Shown: piece after piece, positions 25,701-37,300 of the stretch
How the letters are laid out: each line of letters begins with the position of its first letter
Numbering within the stretch: position 1 is the stretch's first letter
Assembly (NCBI GenBank): GCA_026936325.1
Contig: JAPTHN010000012.1
Coordinates: forward strand, 38,636,537-38,700,536
Origin: Platynereis dumerilii
Lineage: Eukaryota > Annelida > Polychaeta > Phyllodocida > Nereididae
DNA length: 64,000 nucleotides
Direction of reading: 5' to 3'
The notes under the pieces: model-generated
Database searches by the model: none
What the model saw: only the letters and a program-made list of their open reading frames with translations
Told to the model about the DNA's origin: nothing
Made by a program: the position numbers and the translations under genes

Positions 25701-26979
25701 TTGGAAAGTTATGTGTTCTTTATGACAAATTGTTTGTTTGATTGTTTGCTGGAACAAGTCAATCATCAACAACTGAGTACAACAGATCCAGAGATTTATG
25801 AAAAGAAGATTACTAACAGTTTAGCCCAATGGTTTACTGTTTGAGTCAGTTTGGCAATCACACCAAACCGATAACTCGCATAACAGTTAACCGGCAGTTA
25901 CCTTTTAACTGTTCAGAAATGAAACAGTTAACTGTTTGGCCAGCAAACAGTTAAATTGGAAACTGTAGAGAGCTTTTTGATGTTCATGTTGACGTTCTTT
26001 ACAGTTCTCACCTGCTTCCCTGTCATGGCGAATAACTATCTGTCCAGATCCATCCAGAGTGCAGTTAATGTGCACAGGAGAAAAAGGACCCTGTGGTCCA
26101 TCCACGTCAATCGGAAAAACTCCACTCTGGTGAAGTCCTGCATTGTATAACTGGGAGCACGACCGAGGGATCCCATTGACAGGGCTCGATAGCTGAACAA
26201 GCAGCACTGAAACAAAATATAACAGTGGAAAACCACAAATTTGTGGATACGTATAATAATTATCTTAGTTATTAGATAAAAGCCACTCTGATGGAGACCT
26301 GCGTTGTACAACTATAAGGACGACCCAGGGACCCCATCGATAGGATTAAATAGCTGAACTAGCGAACTAACAGCACTAAAACAATGGCTAATCATCTCTT
26401 GGAAAATTAATATTAAGTATCATTATGAGTACTTTACACTATTGAAAGTAAATTGATATTTTCAAATATGATAGAGCCATGTAAATCGAATGACTTTCAT
26501 TGTCTTGTGTGATCCAATGAAGTATTTTTATCGTATCATAAATTATGAAAGACCAACAATATCACTAGACTAGGAGACATGAACAAGTAGCCTACACAGT
26601 AAAATTTGAAATTTTAAGTCTGCTCAAATGATGGATTGAGATGGTTGCACAATTTGGTTGAGCTGCCATAGCTTGTCGTTTTCAAATACGAACAAAAAGC
26701 TGTGTTAGCTAGAAGGAATTGTGCAACCATCTCACTCAATCATTTGAGCTGACTCAAAATTCAAATTTTACTGAGTAACATGCACATAATCAGCACTACC
26801 ACAGGGCCAGTTAAATTTGGTCATGCAGTCCGCAGGCAAATCAGTCAAGGTCCTTGACATGGTGTATCAGAATGAATGCATCAACTATGAAATGATCTAA
26901 ATACAAATAATATTATGTGAAGTCACTATTATTACTTACCAATATAATACCAAGAGGTGACATTATGCTTCATTATCAT
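19782..26979 (-). CDS. copy 3: secreted CNTNAP-type fibrinogen-like/PAN-like protein
   Basis: Five coding exons, joined by inference at GT-AG sites: 26979-26940, 26206-26012, 22698-22483, 21089-20940 and 20041-19782 (stop TGA). All junctions are phase 1, and the product is about 286 residues. Exon 1 supplies MKHNVTSWYYI and completes a signal peptide with VLLVQLSSPVNG from exon 2. Exon 2 has PRSCSQLYNAGLHQSG and IDVDGPQG, the start of the fibrinogen-like module in contactin-associated proteins. Exons 3 and 4 continue it (MTYDHVRQFVTSAKSC, DNGWNNYFGQD, ITEKENFPMRQIMAGDT, LYGQLGPL). Exon 5 has six cysteines with CTRFAVSKKDCLCEM, like a PAN/apple domain. Exon 2 is one codon shorter than in its paralogues. 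No break is visible, so it should be functional. The role is unknown; adhesion or binding of extracellular ligands is a guess. Confidence 0.85.
20119..20410. repeat. DNA transposon family K, copy 2, inverted and partial
   Basis: It begins CAACCCAAAATGAAATAAG after a TA. It runs in the opposite orientation to copies 1 and 3, sharing the CTCCTCGCCACCCCAAAT region. The far end is not clear. It lies in the last intron of the copy 3 gene. Confidence 0.55.
21224..21932 (-). mobile_element. Tc1/mariner transposon with internally deleted transposase
   Basis: The 709-bp element sits in an intron of copy 3. Its left end GAGGGTGGGTAAGAGAAA is the inverse of the right end TTTCTCTTACCCACCCTG, and TA flanks both sides. 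A minus-strand transposase remnant lies inside. Confidence 0.85.
21357..21790 (-). pseudogene. Tc1/mariner transposase remnant
   Basis: From 21788 the frame reads a helix-turn-helix N-terminus with the words ELKRKGVADLLSAQ and ISDIVGVSLSTVYAIKQSV. It then jumps to LWPASSPDLNRQDY, the conserved region around the second or third catalytic acid of mariner enzymes. A stop replaces the tryptophan expected after DYRT, and the same frame then reads KEAIWREWGKM and CKSFRKRVAAMIAENGGHVD. Most of the catalytic core is deleted, so no active enzyme is made. Confidence 0.8.
22894..23888. mobile_element. hAT non-autonomous element
   Basis: The 995-bp element begins CAGGCCTGGATTA and ends TAATCCAGCCCTG. 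It is flanked on both sides by the eight bases gatatcag (22886-22893 and 23889-23896). CAGG ends with an 8-bp target duplication define a hAT transposon. Only short meaningless frames lie inside. It lies in the intron between exons 2 and 3 of copy 3. Confidence 0.88.
23889..23995. repeat. short tandem GGGCAAATGGGATAT repeat
   Basis: About four imperfect units around GCAAATGGGATATCAG run from 22880 across the hAT insertion into 23889-23950, then reach a CAAGTCCTGACCAATATGAG word. A related stretch is at 50641-50700, so it belongs to a dispersed repeat. Confidence 0.6.
24000..26011. other. intron of copy 3, no further gene seen
   Basis: The intron between exons 2 and 3 continues here. A run of C and G near 24781-24890 and scattered AACAGTTAACTGTT palindromic words (about 25340-25380 and 25910-25950) are the only structure I can point to. 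Confidence 0.5.
26281..26375 (-). pseudogene. decayed second copy of exon 2 in the copy 3 gene
   Basis: Just upstream of the intact exon 2, the minus strand reads a weaker copy. A TTTTAG acceptor is followed by TGCTGTTAGTTCG, then GGGGTCCCTGG, then TTGTACAACGCAGGTCTCCATCAG up to the GTGGCTT point where the match ends. The frame is broken and no donor follows, so it cannot serve as an exon. A matching relic sits at the same place in copy 2 (39331-39427), which dates the duplication before those two genes split. Confidence 0.75.
26940..26979 (-). other. first coding exon of copy 3
   Basis: The exon starts ATGATAATGAAGCAT and ends TATATTG before the donor GTAAGT. Three in-frame ATG choices exist (26979, 26973 and none between). 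Splicing to exon 2 completes a valine codon and a hydrophobic signal peptide core, which is the main reason for choosing it. Confidence 0.75.
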
Positions 26980-27362
26980 TTGTAAAAGTGAAACATCTCC
27001 AGATTAAAGCAATAAAACACAGCACTGGATGTTTACAGAATTTTTAGTATGTCTCTGAAATAATTAATCAGAATCAATCAAACCTTTTAGCAGTCTGTTA
27101 ATGCCATATACTCAGACAACAGAGAAAAAAGTTTGTTCGTAGCAAATTGCATTAATATGTCACATAGTCAAACACTAAAGATAAAAGAAGATGTGTTAGG
27201 AATATTTAGAAAAAAAGAACATTTCATCACCATTCGTGATGAAAGACCAATATTTGTGTCATAAATTATGGTGACATAATATTTTCTGAATTTATCACAT
27301 GACATTGTACTAAATGACTTCTAGTAGGGGGGGGGGTTATGGCTCAGTACTCTGTTTGTCTG

Positions 27363-27640
27363 TTTGTGTTTTACGCCTCTGCAGCACCTTAGTGGGCTAT
27401 ATCGAGGCAGGCGATTGCCGTATGATGATGAGATGAGAAGACTGTGAGTCTGGCACATACCCTATTAATTCAGGGATGCCCAGGGTCTTTCAGTTGCCCC
27501 AGCATAGAACACTGGATACAACCCGCCTCCATTTAATGTCCCATGGGCTCGGACTAAAGTGAGTTCCCGGGGTGAGATTTGAACCCACGCCCTCAAAGCC
27601 AGTTGACAAGCGCACTTACCAGTTAGGCCACAGGGGAACT
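27363..27640 (-). mobile_element. tRNA-derived SINE, family S1, second copy
   Basis: The same body as 11585-11945 is present, including CCCTATTAATTCAGGGATG and GGATACAACCCGCCTCC. The minus-strand tRNA-like head has the B-box word GGTTCAAATCTC. It lies between the copy 2 and copy 3 genes. Confidence 0.75.
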
Positions 27641-27644
27641 ACGG

Positions 27645-27960
27645 TTATGGCTCAGTAAAAATTGTTATAGTGTAAAAGGTTGCCAATCGCTGGATCTTGG
27701 ATTCGAATGCAGCTGTTGCCGGGTCACTTGGACCTCTGTTGAATGGCTGTTTCAATCATCCTTCAACTCATTGACGTGTCCTCCTCCTGTCATGATTGGC
27801 CTACCAAAGTGCATCAAAACAGGACGTCAAAGCCTCAATCATCGATCCGTCAATACAGGATGTAAAACCTAAATCATGCATCTATCAATAAAGGTCAGAA
27901 GCCCCTATAATGCACCCATGAATACAGTATGTTAAGCCTCAATCATCCATCCAACTTACA
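27645..27960 (+). mobile_element. tRNA-derived SINE, family S2, with repeated 3' end
   Basis: The plus-strand head has GGTTATGGCTCAGTAAAA and the B box GGATTCGAATGC. Its body is shared with the minus-strand copy at 48836-49032. The 3' end, a unit of about 33 bp around CAGGATGTAAAACCTAAATC, is repeated about four times from 27800 to 27960. The S2 copy at 48836 carries only one. Confidence 0.65.
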
Positions 27961-28320
27961 ATAGCCCTGTACCGATGATCTTCATTTTTTTCGAGATTGG
28001 AGATTGACCAGGAGCCTTAAAGATCCAATGATCCACAGTAATTTATAACGAACAGAATGAGACAAAATTCAAATCGAAGGATCTTCTACCCAACCATGAG
28101 GTAACAAAGGATAATGAGACATATATAGAAAACAAAATGGCTCACAATTTTCTTTGCTCGGCCAACTACTACACATGGTTCAAAATCTTTTATTAACAAA
28201 TGAACCACTCTTCGAAAGACAAAACTTTCTCAATTGAAATCAATACGAAATGACACACTTGAAAAAGCCTCTTTGATCTCATTTATTGTCACTTTTTACA
28301 TTTTAATACACAACTTCCAA
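27961..28320. other. spacer and 3' flank of copy 2
   Basis: No gene is seen. The stretch next to 28320 holds the presumed 3' untranslated region and polyadenylation signals of the copy 2 gene. Confidence 0.5.
28282..28307 (-). promoter_or_regulatory. polyadenylation signals of copy 2
   Basis: On the minus strand ATTAAA lies at 28307-28302 and AATAAA at 28287-28282, 14 to 39 bases after the copy 2 stop codon. Either could direct cleavage. Confidence 0.55.
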
Positions 28321-31300
28321 TCAGAACATCTTATAGATAATAAACCCAGCTGCAGCAGATTCGCCGTAGGGTCGATAGTTGGTGTCGATTCCAAAACTCA
28401 TTTCGCACAAGCATTCATTCTCCGAAACAGCGAATCGTGAGCATCCAGCTTTAACACACTCGACGCCGCACTCAACAGCCGTGCACAACTTCAGCCGCAA
28501 CGATATGTCTGGACTCAAAATCCTGAAGTTCGACTTCTCGAGTTTTCCTTCATCTGTCACAAAGTTAGGTTGGCTCCCATCTGCAACTGTTAATAGAATT
28601 TGATTTGCAAAATTATCTGACACAAAAATTATAGCAGAGCGCTTACAGAAAAGCACTGGAATGTTTCTTGTGAGGTCAGATCCATATCCTTGCTATATTA
28701 TTCTGTATGATCATAAGTAGTTTGTGAGGTCATATACTATACTTGCAATGCTGTTAGAAAAGTCATATAACGCGTCATACCATTGTTATGACAAACTGAC
28801 ACATTATTTCCATGTGCTTGATACTGTTTTTGTGAGGTCAATGATGCCAAAAACAGCTTTTCTGTAAGCACTCGTTTTTCATCTAGTGTAATGTTGGTAT
28901 TACATTTTAGTTTGGTTAATGGCCTTTTTCGACTAAATTTGAAATTGGTATGATAAATCTTATGGCATATGTAGCCCCAGTGTCCCTCCGATACATCTAC
29001 ACCAGCAACATCCACAGAAAATGGTCACTGGGGGCTATGGCATGTGGCACAATGCCGTACATAAATGTAATGTCAGAAGCCGAAAAATAATTTACATGAG
29101 CAATCTTTGAGCTCCACCATCTGGAAGACTTTGCAAGCAAAATATGAATTTGAGTAGAAGGACAGCATTCTGTAAGATTTCTATGCTGGTCGGCAACTGA
29201 ATTCAGCATTTTACTTGTCATGATGGAAGTCTCTGATTGGCCACTTTGTTGAAAGACTGATATCAGGCAAGACAGGAAATGGGGATCTCTAGAGAGCATT
29301 CCACCTTCTTCGTTGTTCTTAAATGTACATAATCAAGTTGCTCTATATGCCTCCAATAGTGCTTAGAGCTTTTCAACTATGTCAATTAGAATGATGTATG
29401 ACACTTTCTAACAAAGTTATAGAGAACCGCGGATTGTCGAAAGTTGTCAAAAATGAAAAAAACATTGAAACTTTGGACCAAAATTGAAGTAGGTAAGAAT
29501 TGTCGTATCGCCATTTCGAGAACAGATTTGGATTCCCCAGGTTACAACGTACATTTTAGGCACTAGTGCTTTTGAATTTGCATAACAATTAAAAATTGAC
29601 ACTCCCTATTATAATATCATGACACTTCATTGCACAAACAGCCAAGGGAAAGCAGCGCAAATAGATTTTGTACATAATAACAGTTAAGCTCCAAGTTTCG
29701 AGTGATGACGTACAGTTGCTCTCGGAATTCTGAGTAAGTACGCAGCTGTACGCTAGGGTGTAGTGAAAAAAGTCAAAATGTGAAACTTAAAAAAGAGCCC
29801 CCCCCCCAAACTTGTCAAATATCGTTAAATTACTATCTATGACCATTTTGGGTAATTTCACTCATTTCTGTAACGCCTACCCTGGGTGTTTTGAAATCAC
29901 CTTTTTTTTATGTTTTGCGAGGCTTCAAAAATGCTGTTATAAAATGGGTTATAAATGAGATAGAGACGTGATTCAAACAGCTGAAAGTAAGTTTATAACC
30001 ATAAAAAACTTATTAGAAAACCCAAAAATGCAAGTTTTTGGGGGGGCTCTTTTTTGAATTTCACATTTTGACCTTTTTCACTCCACCCTACTGTACGCTC
30101 CTTAGTGATTTGCCATTGAACTCCAGGTTAAACTTGTCTTGCGGTAATGGCAAAAGCAGCACTAACATTAAACTGCATCATCAGTACAATGCTTGATTCA
30201 TACCATTGAGATTTCCTACTATATCTACTAGCATGGTGAGGTCACTGAATTTGTACCAGGTGTCTTCATGCCAGATAGGGGTTATAATCTTGTAAAAGTA
30301 AGTGCACCCTCCCTGTCTATCTTGTTCTTTGTGTTAGGAGTGTACTTACTTTAGCAAGATTATAACACCTATCTTAAAGAGTAAAGACCCTTTGTGCAAA
30401 TTCAAAGGCCAGGCAAGTACATACATACCGCAGGAAATCTCAATTGTCTGATAATATAAGTGATGTAAGAGTCCCTACCGTGAGAAACCTTTAACATAGT
30501 CTTCAATGACATATCTTGAAGGGCGTATTTACTTTGAGCAACTGTATCTCTTTTTACCTCCTTCACACAGCAGGGGTCCGAGTTTACCATACAACTCTTC
30601 CGAGGTACTGTCAGTGTCTCCGGCCATTATTTGCGTCATGGGAAAGTTGACCTTCTCTGTTATGTCTCGATTAACAGTTGTGAAAGAAGAATATTCACAC
30701 TCTTGACCTGCAATTCAAAATTGATGATATACATGTATGAAATATTGCTGATCACTGGTAATAACATCTTATACATTAGGCAAACAATTCAAAACTAGAA
30801 TGAGCGCTCGGAGATCGCATACCTCAGCCTGCCTTCAAATTTAGACTCAGGCTGAAGACAACTTTCTAATTCATGTTATCCGTTATTAATAATCAAGTAG
30901 TTTAAAGAACATGCAATGTCTCTCTGTCTATCTTTCCATCTATGCATTTGTCTATTTATCTGTTTGTTTCTATCCATGCGTCAGGTTTTTAGAAATATTT
31001 TTTTAGGACAATTTGTCTTTTTTTTCTTGCAAAGTATGATTCATGTCATAAGCAAAATGACCTTCAACTGAGAATATAGTTTCTATGCAATTTATATGTC
31101 TGTTGACATCTGTTGACAAATAAAAAAGATCTGAAGCTAAGATTAATTGGATAAGCAGCCATTAATTGCATTTAATGATGATTACACCGACCAACGCCAA
31201 TCAATAAGCAATGACAATCAATAGAATTCTGTAATTAATTAGATTCAAGCAAGATTCACAATTGCTGAACAGCCTGTAGAAATATAAACACTCTCTTGGG

Positions 31301-34300
31301 CTGCTAGTGCAAAAATGACATGTATACTATTACAGCTAGTGCATGCAGCGCGGTAGAGGCCTATTTTCGAATTTCCTTAATTGTAGCCACAAAAAAACTC
31401 CAATATTCACCAAAATTTAATCAGGTATTGTGTAGTACAAGTGAACACATCATGCCCAAGGAAATCGAAATCCATTCAGTATTGTTGGCAGGAGTCGATT
31501 AACAAACACACAAACCCACAGGCAGAAATCCCAGAAACTGCCCACCCTCACAATACTCAGCCGCTGCAGGCTGAGTAATAAAATCATGGAGAATGAGCTG
31601 AAAGCAAATGGTAGTACTAATTTATTTATTACAACTGAATTCTGGCATGCTTTTAATGGAAGAGTCAAATGGTGCAAACTGGAACATCCGTACGAGGAAA
31701 GAACACTGTGACTGTGCAGAAAAGTCCAAGAGTCCCAGGATGTTCAATTTTATTTAGAATAGCAAAAAGAAAAAGTGTCGTCCCGGATGTCACAGATACA
31801 GTAGTTATTGAGTTTATTTTGTTTATTGAGTTGCGAACTTTTCCCGAAGACATGATTTATGCCGCTAATGAGAAAAGGTACAATGAAATCTACAAGGTAA
31901 ATTTATAGACATTGGTGTTTATTTTGATTTACAAAATTTTCAGAAATAGACATCTATAGATAAACTGAATATGAGTTACGTTTTATATTTTTCTGTTTTC
32001 TTTATTGGATAATTATATATTAAATTCTGATTGGTATTGGCAGATGTAGCAGTTTTTTATATTACATTCACAGTAATAAGTGTTTATTGTAATAGTTTTT
32101 ATATATTTCTTAAAGCCATTGAAACTGTGTGTAGCAATTTTACTCTTAAAATTATCTGGCATATTATTATAGATGATGGGTAATTTATTTGTTATGCAGT
32201 GTTTTGCAAAAGCGTGTTATCATCATGAATGTCATTGAGATATTCTTGAATATCCTAACAAAGCAATTCACCGATGTGCTGCAAATTTCAACCCATGACG
32301 GCGCGTGTAGCAGTCAAACGCCTTATCCTTTAGGCCACAACTCCTGTGAAAAATGGTTTGACTGCTGATGTTAAGTATCATTCAGTCATGTGGTTGTAAT
32401 TGAAAAATATTTGATTTTTTGTTTTTGTTAAATTTATTTATTTATTCATTTTTTTCTTTTCCTTCCTTTTCTCCTTTCCTAATCATTAATTTTTTATTCA
32501 TCTATTCATGTGCTTACTTACTTCATCCTTATTGAATTTACTCTGTTTATTCTTTACCTTTACCATTACTTATCACCTGGTTGGCTGTGAATATCACTGT
32601 TTACAGTCAAAATATCAGGGTCTATGATATTGTAAAAAATACCACCCTTCAAGGGCGATATTTTTTAACAATGGTTATGACATCACCAGCATTTCAGCAA
32701 CCTGATGATGTCACAAACCAAACAAGGGCCAGAATAATGGGATTATGACGTCACGTCCATTGCTGCTCCATGGTAACGTCACATTATTCATTATTTTTGT
32801 GAATGATATTATCAAAGTCTGTGAAAATTGCGTGTGTTTACTATTTGCCGATGATACAAATCTGCTCTTCTCTGACGTAAGCCTTCAAACTTTAGAAGGC
32901 AAAGTAAATGAAACTTTAACAAAAATTACAGATTGGTTCAATGTAAATAAGCTCTCACTTAATGTTGAAAAAACACATTATGTGATTTTCCATCTTCCAA
33001 AGATGAAATTAGCAAGCAACAACCTTGTAATAAAAATTAATAACAAGCCGCTAAGCAGAGAAACCTCATCAAAATTTTTGGGGATCCAGATAGATGAAAA
33101 CCTTAGTTGGCTTAAACATATAGATGTTTTATCATCAAAGGTGCTAAAGGTAATTGGAATTCTTTACAGACTCAAAAATAAATTGCCCTCTAAATTGCTG
33201 CGGACAATCTATCACTCTCTAATTCTACCACACCTAACATACTGCATTACAGTTTGGGGAAACTGTGGATCAAGGGCACGGACACGTCTAGAAACACTCC
33301 AAAAGAAAGCCATCCGTCTCGCTTCTAAAGTCAAGTACAACAGTCATTGTGGACCCCTGTTTAAAAAGTATGATTTGCTTTCTTTAGCTGACTTGTTTAA
33401 CTTAAACTGTTGCAAAATGTACATAAATCATCAGAGGAAAATCTTACCTCGCTATTTCAATGACCAGCTGAACCTGGTATCGGATATCCACAGCCATGCC
33501 ACCCGTCAACAAAACAATGCACACATCCCTAATGTCAAACTCCAGATCCAGAGCCAAAATTTCAATCAAAAAATATCTAAAGCATGGAACAAAATTCCGA
33601 CCTCTTTAAGGCCTTCCTCAAACATTTCTGCAAAATCCTCTGTCAAAGCATTAAAAAGATACTATGTGTCACTATATCCCACATCATGCTCTGTAATTAA
33701 CTGTTTTATTTGTAACAGACATTGAAAGTAATGTTCATTCCATTCTTGACATTGTATCATCTACAACTCTTTCCATCTCATTCCCATTAAACATTCTCTT
33801 TTCCACTGCATAAATGTACCTACTGCATTGATCTTTTTTCCCTGTATTTCACCATAATTCCTTTTTATTTATATATTTTCCTTATTATATCACTATTTTA
33901 ATTTATTAGCTTTTTTTTTTTCAAATGCTAAGATAACTTACCTTTGCTTTACTATTGCTATTATAAATGTATTTTATTTTTTTCTAATGATAACTGAGGT
34001 AATTACGACACGGGCTGACCAGCCTTTGTAATTTTCCGCAAGTATGTAATATCTGATACTTGAAAATAAAATCTACCTACCTACCTACCTACCTACATTT
34101 TTGTAATGGCAGAAAATAGTCCCTCTTTATAACTGAAAATTTGAGGTAAAACCAGGTGATAAAAACAAAACAACCACGCGTCAGGGCACTTCGTACAATA
34201 TCACTCGCTGTTGTGTGAATTAATATCACTCTCGCCCTGCGGGCTCGAGTGATATTAATTCACACAACAGCTTGTGATATTGTTACTCAGTGACCCTGAC

Positions 34301-37300
34301 TTGGGTTGTTTTGTTATAATATTGTGGTACTCATTTACATAATAATGATTTACTCTGTGATGACGTAAGGTGCTGCGATTACTGTCTGTGTACAAGCTCT
34401 GGCATGCTCCTCCGTTTACTGCTGTGCTATTATTCTGATAATTAAGTTTTTGACTGATCATTGTAAAAAATGTTTGAAAAACAGAAAATGAATATCCTAT
34501 CCATCCTATCCTAATAAACCAATTAATGAGCAGAATTGCCAATCCAATTACCTTGAACAGAGCCCTCTGTTGCCATGAAGGTCTTGTCATTACCAAAGTA
34601 ATTCTTCCACCCGTTATCATTCATTGTTGACCCCTTACACGTGAACCTGATGTCATAACGACAACTTTTGGCTGATGTCACAAATTGCCTTACTTGGTCG
34701 TACGTCATTTGGATGTAATTGATATCCATTCTCAATCCATAGACTCCGTGACCATTGGAGTGATATTCTGAAGAGAAACATCAGTAACAATAACAATAAC
34801 ATTGACAATAATCTTTATTTAAAGTCATGACAAATATTCTAACAGTAAAATTAGCAAATAAAAGAGCCCATATACTCTATTGGTAAACCATAAATAAAAT
34901 TAGCAAATAAAAGAGTCCATATACTATGTTGGTAAACCATCATCATTGCATTATGATACTAATTGAGCACTGAACCTCTACCCGACATGAAAGTTTAGAT
35001 ATACTAGAACTTCCCATTAGACACATATATTTCAGAGCAAATGGGAAATGAGGGAAAATGTACTGGCGAGGTGACATGTATTTGTATGATGTAAAAATGA
35101 GAGAAAAAATAGCAACTGCCTCCCTCCCCCCCCAACGGAATGGCCATCCCATACGCGTGTAAGTGCCTTTCAATAAGGTGTTCTGCTCAACAACAGTCTG
35201 GAAAAGTTTGAAACTGTGGTGCATATTTATTGAAGGCTCCCTCTTTGGAGGCTAGGGAGAACAATGAACTATTACTACTTAAGATGACTCAAGCATGGTG
35301 GTTCGATCATACAGATTTTTCTAAAATTTTGCACAGGTACTCTATGGGACCCATACATTTCAAAAATGAAAAATAAAAACATTTCACCGACTCGTTTGGT
35401 TGCCATGGTAACGGCATGTTTTGCCTGATGACTGCTTAAAAGTCATAAATTGAGTTTTTGGTTATGTACCACAGAATAAAGCATTACATGCATTTGTCAC
35501 ACAAAAACGTCAGAAATGTCTTCCCAAGGATTTACACCAATACATTTGCCATAAATTTGAAGAAAAGGTTAAAATACTTTTTTCTGTAAGAGCTCAAAGG
35601 GCACCAACACACTAATTAATTGCAGATTTTGCATACATCAATTTTGGCAGTAATCAAATTTTAGGAAAACGATCATACAGATTTTTTTAAAAATTTGCAT
35701 ATATCATAAACAAGTTATTGTCAAACAAATGGAAAAAAATTCACCAAGTCATTTTTTTACTGCAGTAGCATGACTATGCCAATGTCAATTTAAATAAATA
35801 AAGAAAAGTTTTGACACAGTTGACTGAAATTAACTGAGAACATTTTTTGGATAAAGCTGAGAAGCTGAAACTTTAAACTAGCATAGAATAGATGGTAATG
35901 CATTCAATTAAAAAAATAATTATGCTTCTAGCTGTACTAGATCTCATTTTAATAGCAAATTACTGGCTGCCATGCTGTTAAAAAAAGAGAACAGAAAATG
36001 GTAACGTCACAACTGTTTCATGGCCTGCAGCAGTTGTGACACTATGTTGCTAGGCAACCAGGCTGCTCAGAAGTATGTGCAGTGTACCACGCTTGAGTCA
36101 CCTTAACTGTAGGTAGGTGAATAGAGATGTGTCATGTGTGGAGGTGACTCAAGCGTGGTACACTGCACATACTTCTGAGCAGCCTGGTTGCCTAGCAACA
36201 TAGCGTCACTACTGCTGCAGGCCATGAAACAGTTGTGACGTTACCATTTTCTGTTCTCTTTTTTTAACAGCATGGCAGCCAGTAATTTGCTATTAAAATG
36301 CATATATAGCATACAGGTGTGGATGGGTTGATAGAGGTAGCAGACAGTTCTGTAAAGATAAAAATTTGTAGAGCTTTGGAAAACATGAAGATTGATGCAT
36401 AGTATGGCCAAATCCATGGAGAATTGGCAATGTGCATAAAGAAATGAGGTGTGGGCCCAACCTTCAAATTTAATATAGGATTTCTTTATTCCATGATTAG
36501 CAATGTTTAACACCGAATATTCCCAGGAAAATAAACAGCTCTGGAGGGACAATAACTCATACATTCCCTCAAAAGATATTGCCAACATAGCCTCTTGTGT
36601 TAAGTTGCAGAATAGTGGAATTTTTGGCAGAAATTCACTTGTAAAAATTAATGACGCTCCACAGTGAGCCCGAACCAAATTTGGGGTTTAAAAAATGCCC
36701 CAGCATAACGATAGGCACCGCTACGAAGCTGAAGATGAGACGAACAAGCAGATGTAAAAAACAAAAAAATCTGTTGAAAACATGTTGAGATATTGCAATT
36801 TTTCAATTTCCGGTTTGTCACATTCCTTTGTTTGGGAGATATTCCATCTAACTGGGGTGCCAGTTACAAATTCACATGAGCAAACTTTAAAGCAACATTT
36901 TTGTGTGTTTCAGATGATATTTCAAAATTAACAAAATGTTATCTTTATTGGGAAAAGTCCCATATTGATGTTGTGTGTGATAAACTTCTTTTTGTGTATT
37001 TTAAGAATTGTGTCACAAGCACTAGAGAACTATTTGCTATTTTTACCTCAATCTTTACCAAGGAAATACCACAATTTCTTGATTATTGACAAAAAACAAA
37101 TTATATAATAGTTCTTGTTTTATAAATTGAAAATTAGAGTTATACAAAGATACGGCTATTCCGGAAACATATAATTCTTCAGGAAATGTTTGGTTATAAA
37201 TGTTTAGATGTCTGCCTGTGTGCTTGCCTTTGACAGTTTGGTATTTAAAAGAAAGAAGAAGCGCGCAATTGGTTTATGAATTTTGATATCTTAGTTTTAA

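Noticed and set aside
31669-31908. 79-codon open frame in an intron of copy 2
   Set aside because: It is antisense to the gene, matches no family I know and has no visible splice partners.
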